In this document: in pieces, positions 1 through 6,979 of the stretch
How the letters are laid out: each line of letters opens with the position of its first letter
How positions within the stretch are numbered: position 1 is the stretch's first letter
Origin: Fluviibacter sp048859965
GTDB taxonomy: Bacteria; Pseudomonadota; Gammaproteobacteria; Burkholderiales; Rhodocyclaceae
DNA: 7,878 nucleotides
Reading direction: 5' to 3'
Assembly (NCBI GenBank): GCA_048859965.1
Contig: JBLIZO010000062.1
Coordinates: forward strand, 1-7,878
Program-made: the position numbers and the translations under genes
Notes under the pieces: generated by a model
Told to the model about the DNA's origin: nothing
The model's input: only the letters and a program-made list of their open reading frames with translations
Database searches by the model: none

Positions 1-725
1 CCGAAACCGGCTGGCCGATGATCGCCGCCGTCCCGGGCGTCGAAAAGACCCCGATCAAATACGGTTCGCCGTCGTTCCCGGTCTACGGCTACGACCTGCG
101 TATTTTCCGCGAAGACGGCACCGAGTGCGGACCGAACGAGAAGGGCATCGCCGCTGTCGTGCCGCCACTGCCGCCGGGCTGTCTGTCCACGGTCTGGGGT
201 CAGGACGAGCGTTTCGTCAGCACCTACTTCAGTCTGTTCAAGGATCCGCTGGTCTACTCGTCGTACGACTAGGCGATCAAGGACGAAAATGGCTACTTCA
301 CCATCCTGGGTCGTACCGATGACGTGATCAACGTTGCCGGCCACCGCCTGGGTACCCGCGAAATCGAAGAAGCCGTCCAGAACCACAAGGCCATCGCCGA
401 AGTGGCCGTGGTCGGTGTCGAAGACAAGCTAAAGGGTCAGGTGCCGATCGCCTTCGCCGTGGTGAAGGACGCCAGCGTCGTCGACAGTGCCGAGAAGGTG
501 CAGGCGCTCGAGAAAGAAGTGATGTCCACCGTCGACGGCATCCTCGGCGCTATTGCCCGTCCGGGCCGTGTCTATTTCGTCACCGCGTTGCCGAAGACCC
601 GTTCGGGCAAGATGCTGCGTCGTTCTCTGCAGGCGCTGGCCGAAGGCCGCGATCCGGGCGATCTGACCACTATCGACGATCCGACAACCATTGAAAACAT
701 CAAGAAGTTGGTTGCTGGCGGGTAA
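1..725 (+). pseudogene. prpE: Propionate--CoA ligase (PrpE-type acyl-CoA synthetase), 3' part, interrupted by an in-frame amber codon
   Basis: This would activate propionate (possibly acetate) with ATP and CoA to propionyl-CoA through an acyl-adenylate, in the cytoplasm. The frame starts at base 3 and the gene's 5' end lies outside the window. Visible family motifs in order are ETGWP (3-17) from the adenylate-forming core, GRTDDVINVAGHRLGTREIEE at the hinge and start of the mobile C-terminal domain (about 309-371), and PKTRSGKMLRR (591-623). The Lys codon at 609-611 is the catalytic lysine that protein acetyltransferases modify in this family. The tail GRDPGDLTTIDDP is typical of PrpE rather than Acs. 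Codon 270-272 is TAG within SSYD-stop-AIKDENGYF, where homologues have Trp (TGG). Both sides stay conserved and in one frame, so this is a single-base change: a real nonsense mutation or a sequencing error. A terminator follows. The family assignment is strong; whether the gene is dead is unsure. Confidence 0.85.
270..272 (+). other. In-frame TAG (amber) codon inside prpE
   Basis: The sequence reads TCG TCG TAC GAC TAG GCG ATC AAG GAC. The residues after it continue the conserved acyl-CoA synthetase fold without any change of frame. As I recall E. coli PrpE, the matching segment reads TFDWGIRDADGY, so TAG replaces TGG by one G-to-A change. Truncation here would remove the whole C-terminal domain with the catalytic Lys. 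A GTG at 324 could in principle restart translation, but I see no good ribosome binding site before it. Confidence 0.9.
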
Positions 726-745
726 AAGTTCGTCGTTGCAAACGG

Positions 746-778
746 AACGGCCTGTAGCGATACAGGCCGTTTTGCTTT
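746..778 (+). terminator. Rho-independent terminator after prpE
   Basis: A perfect 11-bp stem (AACGGCCTGTA at 746-756 with TACAGGCCGTT at 761-771) closes a GCGA tetraloop (757-760), and is followed by a T-rich tail (TTTT at 770-773, then GCTTT). It begins 20 bases after the prpE stop codon. GCAA at 738-741 could pair with TTGC at 772-775 and lengthen the stem across a small bulge. It should insulate prpE from the efflux operon. Confidence 0.9.
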
Positions 779-876
779 AAGGGCGCTGGAGCGAGCACGT
801 TCAACGGCCCAAGAATAGACATTAAACCCGGATCGTCGGATTTGACTTTTATAACCTTTGCTGACACAGTAAGCCC
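779..876 (+). promoter_or_regulatory. Probable promoter region of the ybhGFSR-like operon
   Basis: This is the only non-coding space upstream of the four-gene operon, and it lies between a strong terminator and the first start codon, so the operon promoter should be here. Candidate sigma-70 elements are weak. TATAAC at 850-855 could be a -10 box, giving a leader of about 15 bases, but has no good -35 at the right distance. TTGACT at 842-847 looks like a -35, but would pair only with ACAGTA (866-871) and start transcription at the start codon. I see no convincing operator palindrome. The exact promoter is a guess. Confidence 0.35.
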
Positions 877-2022
877 ATGCTTACGAAACTTCGTCGCCTC
901 ATGGCTGCGCTTGATCAGAAAGTCAAACAGCTGGCAGCGGTTGTTGAGTCGAAAACCAGGCCTTTCGTTAAAGCCATCGCGCCAAAGATCCAGCCGCTGG
1001 TAGCGCGCATTAAGCCTGAATACCGTCGTCCATTCGCCGCGTTGATTCTTCTGTTGGTGGTTGGTCTTGGCTGGTACGCTTATCAGTCCGGCAGCGATGA
1101 AGGGGTGACCCTTTACGGCAATATTGATTTCCGCCAGGCCTCGGTCTCCTTCAATGGCAATGAGCGGATCGCAGAAGTGCTGGTCGAAGAAGGTGCACTC
1201 GTCAAAAAAGGCCAGGTGCTGGCCCGACTGGATACCAGCCGCCTCCTGCCACAACTGGCGCAAGCCGAAGCCGCCATGGAGTCGCAAAAGGCTGTTGTTG
1301 ACCGACTGCTCAATGGCACCAGGAAGGAAGAGATCGCCCAAGCCAAAGCGAATCTGGAATCGGCCAAGGCTGAATCCGTCAAAGCCGCGATTCAGTATCA
1401 ACGACGCAAGACCCTGCTGCCACTAGACTCGGTCAGCCGGGAAGATGTTGACCAAGCCAAAGCCGCTGCCGAGATAGCGCAGGCCAGGGTCGAAGTAACG
1501 CAAAACGCTTACCAACTGGCTGTCATTGGCCCGCGTGCGGAAGATATTGCGCAGGCCCAGGCGCAGCTGCGCAGCTATGAATCGCAACTGGCGCTGCTGC
1601 GGCAGCAAGTGGCGGACGCCGAGCTGCATGCCCCATTCGATGCCGTGGTGCAGTCGCGGTTGATGGAACCGGGTGAGATGGCTTCCCCGGCCAAGCCGGT
1701 ATTTTCCCTGGCGACCATTGGCATCAAATGGGTGCGTGCCTATATTCAGGAAACGAAGCTCGGTCTGGTCAGGAACGGGGATAAAGCCGAAATCCGGGTC
1801 GACAGTATGCCCGACCAAGTGCAGCAAGGTTGGGTGGGTTTCATCTCGCCAGTCGCCGAATTCACCCCCAAAACCGTACAGACCGAAGACCTGCGTACCA
1901 ATCTCGTTTATGAGATCCGGATTTATGTGAAGGACGTCGACAACATCCTGCGCTTGGGGATGCCGGCCACTGTGCACATACCCCCCGGTCAGGGAAGGAC
2001 GGCGCCGGCGCCGGGCAGCTAA
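877..2022 (+). CDS. ybhG: HlyD-family membrane fusion protein of an ABC efflux pump (YbhG-like)
   Basis: This is the periplasmic adaptor of an ABC-2 drug exporter, anchored in the inner membrane and reaching toward an outer-membrane channel. In the 381 residues I see a charged cytoplasmic N-terminus (1-51), one membrane anchor (about 53-69), the first half of a lipoyl-like domain (78-120, ending VKKGQVLARLD), and a long Ala/Gln-rich alpha-hairpin (121-247). After these come the second lipoyl half starting AELHAPFDAVV (248-282) and a beta-barrel part with WVRAYI and EFTPKTVQT..RTNLVY (284-368), segments that closely resemble E. coli YbhG as I remember it. E. coli YbhG is about 332 residues; the excess here is almost all N-terminal. 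A TGA at 862-864 in the same frame blocks any earlier start, and the ribosome binding site before 877 is weak. Another possible start is ATG 901. The gene is first in the operon, and its stop overlaps the next start (TAATG). Confidence 0.9.
   Translation: MLTKLRRLMAALDQKVKQLAAVVESKTRPFVKAIAPKIQPLVARIKPEYRRPFAALILLLVVGLGWYAYQSGSDEGVTLYGNIDFRQASVSFNGNERIAEVLVEEGALVKKGQVLARLDTSRLLPQLAQAEAAMESQKAVVDRLLNGTRKEEIAQAKANLESAKAESVKAAIQYQRRKTLLPLDSVSREDVDQAKAAAEIAQARVEVTQNAYQLAVIGPRAEDIAQAQAQLRSYESQLALLRQQVADAELHAPFDAVVQSRLMEPGEMASPAKPVFSLATIGIKWVRAYIQETKLGLVRNGDKAEIRVDSMPDQVQQGWVGFISPVAEFTPKTVQTEDLRTNLVYEIRIYVKDVDNILRLGMPATVHIPPGQGRTAPAPGS
2001..2012. repeat. 12-bp perfect palindrome GGCGCCGGCGCC just before the ATPase start
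   Basis: GGCGCC occurs twice in tandem, making a self-complementary 12-mer that ends 9 bases before the ATPase start codon. It encodes part of the Ala/Pro-rich tail of the fusion protein. It could fold into a small hairpin (stem GGCG/CGCC, loop CCGG) over the place where a ribosome binding site would sit. It may equally be chance in GC-rich DNA. Confidence 0.5.
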
Positions 2023-3815
2023 TGACGGCGCAGGGTACGGCGTATCCGGTGGAGATCCGGGGCGTACACAAAAGCTTTCAACGGGCGACCGGTGAAGCGG
2101 TTAAAGCACTGGACGCGGTCTCATTCACGGTGCAACGCAATACCCTGACGGCGCTGGTGGGCCCGGATGGCGGTGGCAAGACCACCTTGCTGCGCATGAT
2201 CGCCGGCCTGGTGCCGCCCGATGAAGGTTCGCTGCGTGTATTGGGCATTGACGTCGCGGCTGACCCGCAGTCCGTGCAGGATCAGATCGGTTATATGCCG
2301 CAGAAGTTCGGCCTCTATGAAGACCTGACGGTGCAGCAGAACCTCGACCTCTATGCCGATCTGCACGGCATCAGTATTGAAGCCCGCGCCGAAATTTATC
2401 CGCGGCTGCTGCACATGACGGCCCTGACCCATTTCACGGATCGCCTGGCGGGCAACTTGTCCGGTGGCATGAAGCAGAAGCTGGGGTTGGCTTGTACCCT
2501 GGTCCGCTCGCCCGATCTCTTGCTCCTGGATGAACCGACCGCAGGAGTGGATCCGCTTTCGCGCAAGGAGCTGTGGGAGATTCTTGGTCAGTTGATTCGC
2601 GATACGGGGTTGACGGTCATCGTCAGCACGTCCTATCTCGACGAAGCCGGCTTCTGCGATCACACGGTGGTGTTCCATGCGGGCAAAGTGCTGGCTGAGG
2701 GTCCGCCCCAGGCAATTACAGCCCGGGCCGAGGGTTGTGTGTTCATGGCGCGAACGCCCGCAGGCGTCACAGCCCGATCGCTGCAAGCCCGGCTCTTCAG
2801 GCAACACGCTATCGTTGATGCGGTGCCGGAAGCCGGCAACGTGCGAATTGTGACCCGGGCGGCCGAGTCACCGACGTACGATGTCGATTCTGCACCGTTG
2901 GTCTTTGAGCCGACGGCGCCGCGCTTCGAGGATGGGTTCATGAAGCTCTTCCGTGGGGCGATCGGCGATATTCGATCGACTGCCACGACGCAGGAGCAGC
3001 GACCGAGAGACCAAGCGCATGACGAAACTATTCATGCCGTAAGCGCCGTCTCGGTCGAGGTACATGATCTGTACCGTACCTTCGGCGACTTTACCGCCGT
3101 CGATCACGTGTCCTTTGAGGTCCGGCGCGGCGAAATCTATGGGCTGCTGGGGCCTAACGGCGCCGGCAAAAGCACGACTTTCCGTATGCTCTGTGGGTTG
3201 ATCCCGGCGACCGGAGGGCGCTTACGTGTCGCCGGCGCGGACCTGAGAACCTCAAGGGCCGAGGCACGGACAAAACTGGGTTACGTTGCCCAGAAATTCT
3301 CGCTCTATGGCGATTTATCCGTCGATGAAAATCTGGATTTCTTTGCCAGCGCCTACGGTCTGCGTGGCAACCAAAAGCATGAGCGCATCGCATGGGCGAA
3401 AGAACAGTTCGAGCTCGGTAAGCTGTCGGGCTTGCCCAGCGGCCAATTACCCGGCGGCTACAAACAACGGTTGGCGATGGCGGCTGCACTACTCCATGAG
3501 CCGGAAATCCTGTTCCTTGACGAGGCCACCAGCGGTGCCGATCCGCTCGCCAGGCGCGAGTTCTGGGGTCGGATCAGCACCTTGTCAGAGCAGGGCGTCA
3601 CAGTGATCGTAACCACCCATTTCATGGAGGAAGCCGAATACTGCGATCGCATCCTCATTATGGACGGCGGCGCCGCGCTCGCCGAAGGTACCCCGGGCGA
3701 GATTCGTGCACAAGCGCAACGCCATAGTGAACAAGGCCCGGCGCCGACGATGGAAGATGCGTTCATTGCGATCGTCGAGGCCTCGCGTGACAGGTCGGGC
3801 AAGGTGGCGCAATGA
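2022..3815 (+). CDS. ybhF: Tandem ABC transporter ATPase with two nucleotide-binding domains (YbhF-like)
   Basis: This cytoplasmic ATPase powers the exporter; 597 residues hold two fused nucleotide-binding domains. NBD1 has Walker A GPDGGGKT (47-54, Lys53), Q-loop Gln94, signature LSGGM (146-150), Walker B LLLLD with Glu171, but Ser204 at the H-loop position (VSTSYLDEA). NBD2 has Walker A GPNGAGKS (377-384, Lys383), Gln424, signature LPGGY (476-480), Walker B ILFLD with Glu501, and a normal His533 (VTTHFMEEA). Each half ends with the short tail typical of drug-export ATPases (FEDGFM near 302, MEDAFI near 577), with a variable linker at about 320-342. The length and domain order resemble E. 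coli YbhF (about 578 residues). The start codon shares its A with the TAA of the preceding gene; no close ribosome binding site is seen, so coupled re-initiation is likely. The stop overlaps the next start (ATGA). Confidence 0.93.
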   Translation: MTAQGTAYPVEIRGVHKSFQRATGEAVKALDAVSFTVQRNTLTALVGPDGGGKTTLLRMIAGLVPPDEGSLRVLGIDVAADPQSVQDQIGYMPQKFGLYEDLTVQQNLDLYADLHGISIEARAEIYPRLLHMTALTHFTDRLAGNLSGGMKQKLGLACTLVRSPDLLLLDEPTAGVDPLSRKELWEILGQLIRDTGLTVIVSTSYLDEAGFCDHTVVFHAGKVLAEGPPQAITARAEGCVFMARTPAGVTARSLQARLFRQHAIVDAVPEAGNVRIVTRAAESPTYDVDSAPLVFEPTAPRFEDGFMKLFRGAIGDIRSTATTQEQRPRDQAHDETIHAVSAVSVEVHDLYRTFGDFTAVDHVSFEVRRGEIYGLLGPNGAGKSTTFRMLCGLIPATGGRLRVAGADLRTSRAEARTKLGYVAQKFSLYGDLSVDENLDFFASAYGLRGNQKHERIAWAKEQFELGKLSGLPSGQLPGGYKQRLAMAAALLHEPEILFLDEATSGADPLARREFWGRISTLSEQGVTVIVTTHFMEEAEYCDRILIMDGGAALAEGTPGEIRAQAQRHSEQGPAPTMEDAFIAIVEASRDRSGKVAQ

Positions 3816-4957
3816 TCGGTACATGGATCCGTGCCCATCGGCCCGGCATCCGCCGCGTCATCGCCCTATGTCGCAAAGAATTCTGGCAGATTTTGCGCGA
3901 TCCGAGCGCCATGGCGATTGGCGTGATCCTGCCGCTGTTGATGTTGATCCTGTTTGGCTACGCGCTTTCATTCGACATCAAGAATTTGCCGGTGGCTGTT
4001 GTCGTCGAGCACAGCTCGGAAGACACCACTAGCGCTGTCTCGGCATTACGGCTATCTCCTTACTTTATTGTTCATCCGGCCAGCACCATGGCCGAGGCCG
4101 AAGATCTGATGGCGAAAAACAAGGTTCAGGCCATTCTAAGGTTCCCACCCCATTTCTCGCGGGACATCGCTCAGGGGAATGCTTCTCTGCTCGTTGCGGT
4201 CAACGGAAGCGATGCCAATACCGGTCGTATCGCTGCCGCCTACGTCAATGGTGCCATTCGTACCTGGCAGGCACGCGACGCCCGGGATGGCAGTCCGCTG
4301 CCGGAAATTCCCAATGTCAATATCGAGAACCGCCTGTGGTTCAATGATGCCAACCAGAGCCAGTGGTTTCTGGTGCCGGGCGTGATCGTTCTGGTGATGA
4401 CCCTGATCGGCGCGTCGCTCACCTCGCTGGTGATGGCGCGCGAATGGGAGCGGGGCACCTTCGAAGCGCTGTTTGCAACGCCAGTGCGGCCAGGCGAGAT
4501 TCTGCTGAGCAAGACGATTCCCTATTTCATTATGGGAATGCTCGGGCTGGCGCTTTCAGTGCTGGGCAGCCAGCTGTTGTTCGGTGTGCCGCTACGCGGC
4601 TCCCTGTGGTTGCTGATTCTGCTGTCATCGCTTTCTCTGCTGGTTGCCCTCGGTATTGGCCTGGTCATTTCCTCGGTCACCAAGAGCCAGTTTCTGGCCA
4701 ATCAGATTACCTTTCTGGTGACCTTCCTGCCGGCGACCATGCTGTCGGGATTCATTTACGATATCCGCAGTATGCCCATGGCCCTGCAGATCATCACCCA
4801 TATTTTTCCGGCGCGATACTTCGTCAGTTCTCTGCAGACGCTCTTTCTGGCGGGGGATGTGTGGACGGTCATTCTGCCCGACATGGTGGTGCTGGCAATG
4901 ATGGCCGCGATCCTCATGAGTGTCGCCATCAAATTTACACGCAAGCGGATTGGCTGA
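3812..4957 (+). CDS. ybhS: ABC-2-type permease, first subunit (YbhS-like)
   Basis: This is an inner-membrane subunit forming half of the export path. Its 381 residues show the ABC-2 drug-exporter layout: an amphipathic stretch with KEFWQILRDPSA (22-33), one membrane segment (about 33-52), a large periplasmic domain (about 53-186), then five segments near 187-208, 234-257, 264-289, 296-317 and 352-374. Between TM2 and TM3 lies MAREWERGTFEALFATPVR (208-226), the conserved cytoplasmic stretch that contacts the ATPase in this family. FPARYFVSSLQTLFLAG (332-348) is close to the matching part of E. coli YbhS as I remember it, supporting YbhS over YbhR. The start has a fair ribosome binding site (AAGG at 3801-3804) and overlaps the ATPase stop by 4 bases. 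The substrate cannot be read from the sequence; E. coli YbhGFSR has been linked to drug efflux and tolerance. Confidence 0.9.
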   Translation: MIGTWIRAHRPGIRRVIALCRKEFWQILRDPSAMAIGVILPLLMLILFGYALSFDIKNLPVAVVVEHSSEDTTSAVSALRLSPYFIVHPASTMAEAEDLMAKNKVQAILRFPPHFSRDIAQGNASLLVAVNGSDANTGRIAAAYVNGAIRTWQARDARDGSPLPEIPNVNIENRLWFNDANQSQWFLVPGVIVLVMTLIGASLTSLVMAREWERGTFEALFATPVRPGEILLSKTIPYFIMGMLGLALSVLGSQLLFGVPLRGSLWLLILLSSLSLLVALGIGLVISSVTKSQFLANQITFLVTFLPATMLSGFIYDIRSMPMALQIITHIFPARYFVSSLQTLFLAGDVWTVILPDMVVLAMMAAILMSVAIKFTRKRIG

Positions 4958-4964
4958 GACTGGC

Positions 4965-6086
4965 ATGATCGAATCGCTTTATCGTATCGTTGCGCTGCTT
5001 CGCAAGGAACTGCTGGCCATCCTGAAGGATTCCAGAAGTCGTGTGACTGTGTTTGTGCCGCCGATCCTGCAATGCCTTATTTTCGGCTATGCCGCGAGTT
5101 TCGATCTCAACCACGTTCCTTATGTCGTGCTGGACCGCGATCATAGTGGCGCGTCACGGGCGCTGGTTGCCGCGATTGAGCGCAATGGCGTCTTTGAGCG
5201 TGTCGCCACATTGAATAATGCCGCTGAAATTTTGCCGCAGATTACGGATAAACGTGCCGCTTTGGCGGTGGTCATCGACCGAAATTTCGAGCGTCAGCTG
5301 ATGGCGGGAAAAACCGCGAACGTCCAGGTCATCGCCGATGGCCGGAATACCAACACGGCGGGGACTGCCCAGGGGTATCTAAGCGTCATCGCCAACGATT
5401 TTTCCAGAAAATGGCGGAACGAGCACGGTTACGCGGCAGCGCCGGGCGTTCATGTCATTACCCGTGCCTGGCACAACCCCAATCTCATCACGCGCTGGAG
5501 CATGATCCCATCGCTGATCGGCTCGATCACGATGATGACGACGATGATTCTGACGGCGATGTCGGTGGCGCGGGAGCGGGAGGCCGGTACCTTTGAGCAA
5601 TTATTGGTCACCCCCTTCCGGCCCTACGAAATCATGATCGGCAAGGCGCTCCCTTCGATGCTGGTGGGGCTTGTCCAGGCCACCTCGATCTTTCTGGTGG
5701 CCCAACTCTGGTTCCGGATTCCGTTTGCCGGATCCTATGTTGTACTGTTGCTCAGCCTGAGCCTGTTTCTGGCAGCGTCCGTCGGCATCGGGCTGTTTAT
5801 CTCCTCCATGGCCAGAAATATGCAACAGGCCATGATCGGAACGACTGTCGTGGTGATGCCGTTCATGCTGCTTTCAGGGCTGACGACGCCCATCATGAAC
5901 ATGCCTGCGGTAGCGCAATATCTGACCTACGTGAACCCGCTGCGCTACGCGATCAGCGTGACGCACCAGATTTATCTGGAGGCCGCCGGCGTGGGCCGTC
6001 TCTATCCGGAAATGCTGGCGTTACTGATGATCGCCGCAGTGACACTGCCGATTGCGGCATGGATGTTCCGTAACCGGCTGACCTGA
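4965..6086 (+). CDS. ybhR: ABC-2-type permease, second subunit (YbhR-like)
   Basis: This is the second inner-membrane subunit, expected to pair with the preceding permease. The 373 residues repeat the same plan: an N-terminal KELLAILKDSRSR stretch (14-26), TM1 (about 27-46), a periplasmic domain (about 47-178), and five more segments near 180-201, 228-248, 257-281, 286-306 and 348-367. SVAREREAGTFEQLLVTPFRP (200-220) is the counterpart of the ATPase-contact region. DGRNTNTA, NPNL and VNPLRYAI match YbhR-type proteins. I chose ATG 4965 (MIESLYRIV) because homologues start at this point, 7 bases after the previous stop with GAGA just upstream. An ATG at 4920 in the same frame would add 15 residues and overlap the previous gene by 38 bases, which is less likely. 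This is the last gene of the operon; no outer-membrane channel gene follows. Confidence 0.9.
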   Translation: MIESLYRIVALLRKELLAILKDSRSRVTVFVPPILQCLIFGYAASFDLNHVPYVVLDRDHSGASRALVAAIERNGVFERVATLNNAAEILPQITDKRAALAVVIDRNFERQLMAGKTANVQVIADGRNTNTAGTAQGYLSVIANDFSRKWRNEHGYAAAPGVHVITRAWHNPNLITRWSMIPSLIGSITMMTTMILTAMSVAREREAGTFEQLLVTPFRPYEIMIGKALPSMLVGLVQATSIFLVAQLWFRIPFAGSYVVLLLSLSLFLAASVGIGLFISSMARNMQQAMIGTTVVVMPFMLLSGLTTPIMNMPAVAQYLTYVNPLRYAISVTHQIYLEAAGVGRLYPEMLALLMIAAVTLPIAAWMFRNRLT

Positions 6087-6134
6087 TATGTTTTGCAGCT
6101 GATATGGCTTGCTCAGGGTAGGCAGCGGCAAGTC
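6087..6134. other. 48-base gap between convergent genes
   Basis: This lies between the stop of the last efflux gene (+) and the stop of murI (-). It contains only a 5-bp inverted repeat (CTTGC about 6109-6113, GCAAG about 6128-6132) with a long loop and no T-tract on either strand. I see no convincing intrinsic terminator for either operon. Confidence 0.5.
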
Positions 6135-6956
6135 TTAATCGGTGTCCAGATGTTGTGGTGCAACCGTCATGCGATCGATCAGGTGGCCCAAGCCAAGGAC
6201 TTTGGTTGCTTCGGTCAGGCGTACCGGATTCATGGTGGACATCAACCGGATGCTGCCGCTGCCGGTAAGCATTTCGGCATGCGCTACCTTGCAGGCTTGG
6301 CGTGCGACTGCGCCAGAAACCCCCACGAGTTGTGCTTTGTCACCGATGAGGCGGTTCAGCGTTGGCACCAGGAAGTCGTAGTGCGTGCAACCGAGCACGA
6401 CCTGATCCACGCCTTGGTGGATAAGCGGCAAAAGTTGATCGTTAATTTCCTGAATAATCGACGGCGCGCTCAGGTTAAGCGCTTCGACCTCGGTCGCCCA
6501 GCCGTGGCAGGGAATGACGTGTACGGTACGATGCGGCGCATGGCGCGCGATGAGTTGCGCCAACCGCTGGCTGCGTGCGGTCGCAGCCGTGGCGAGTACG
6601 GCGATGTGGCCGCTTTGGGTGTTCAGTGCTGCCGGCTTGATGCCGGGTTCGACGCCGACAACCGGAACAGCGGGATGCGCCGCACGCAGCGCTTCAATGG
6701 CTTCGGCCGTGGCCGTGTTGCAGGCGACGACGAGCGCGGTACAGCCCTCATCGATGAGCGCCTGGCCCATCGCCAGAACGCGGGCGCGAATCTGTTCAGG
6801 CGTTTTATTACCGTAGGGCACATGTGCCGTGTCGGCGGCGTAAACGAGATCTGCCGCCGGACAGGTTTCGGCCAGCGCACCGAGCACCGACAGCCCGCCC
6901 AGACCGGAGTCGAAGACGCCGATCACGGGACGCGTGGGCTGTTGGGTTGCCGGCAC
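6135..6956 (-). CDS. murI: Glutamate racemase
   Basis: Cofactor-independent interconversion of L- and D-glutamate supplies D-Glu for peptidoglycan, in the cytoplasm. Counting from a GTG start at 6956 (273 residues), I see IGVFDSGLGG (12-21) with the conserved Asp16 and Ser17, PYGNK (47-51), VACNTA (77-82) with catalytic Cys79, VGVEPGIKP (100-108), and LGCTHY (188-193) with the second catalytic Cys190 and His192. Both cysteines of the two-base mechanism are therefore present. The start is uncertain. GTG 6956 has AGGAA at 6970-6966 with 9-base spacing and gives the usual family length. An upstream in-frame ATG at 7019 would give 294 residues, overlap the fumarase gene by 40 bases, and its AAGGA abuts the ATG too closely. 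The gene lies directly downstream of fumarase on the same strand and is probably cotranscribed with it. Confidence 0.93.
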   Translation of the reverse strand: MPATQQPTRPVIGVFDSGLGGLSVLGALAETCPAADLVYAADTAHVPYGNKTPEQIRARVLAMGQALIDEGCTALVVACNTATAEAIEALRAAHPAVPVVGVEPGIKPAALNTQSGHIAVLATAATARSQRLAQLIARHAPHRTVHVIPCHGWATEVEALNLSAPSIIQEINDQLLPLIHQGVDQVVLGCTHYDFLVPTLNRLIGDKAQLVGVSGAVARQACKVAHAEMLTGSGSIRLMSTMNPVRLTEATKVLGLGHLIDRMTVAPQHLDTD

Positions 6957-6979
6957 CCGGGTGGGTTCCTGCGGGAAGC

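Noticed and set aside
270..272. TAG as a programmed pyrrolysine or other recoded codon
   Set aside because: The family residue here is Trp, a one-base change explains it, and I see no recoding element. Pyrrolysine use is not expected in this type of enzyme or organism.
324..725. Stand-alone 133-residue C-terminal domain gene starting at GTG 324
   Set aside because: There is no ribosome binding site before the GTG, and the frame is simply the continuation of prpE past the TAG. The conserved segment begins upstream of the GTG.
700..1401. 233-codon open frame on the - strand across the prpE end, terminator and ybhG start
   Set aside because: It runs through a clear intrinsic terminator and opposite the conserved fusion protein; its translation shows no family motifs.
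2121..2807. 228-codon open frame on the - strand opposite NBD1 of the ATPase
   Set aside because: It is the mirror of a conserved ABC domain; low-complexity Arg/Gln/His composition and no domain signal.
4920..4964. Upstream ATG 4920 as the start of the second permease
   Set aside because: It would add 15 residues (MSPSNLHASGLAETG) unlike the family N-terminus and overlap the previous gene by 38 bases; ATG 4965 matches homologues.
5529..5550. GATGATGACGACGATGATT-like near-repeat inside the second permease
   Set aside because: It is coding sequence for a Thr/Met-rich membrane segment (TMMTTMILT) and needs no separate explanation.
6109..6132. Inverted repeat CTTGC/GCAAG as a bidirectional terminator between the convergent operons
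   Set aside because: Only 5 bp of stem with a roughly 14-base loop and no T-tract on either strand; too weak to call.
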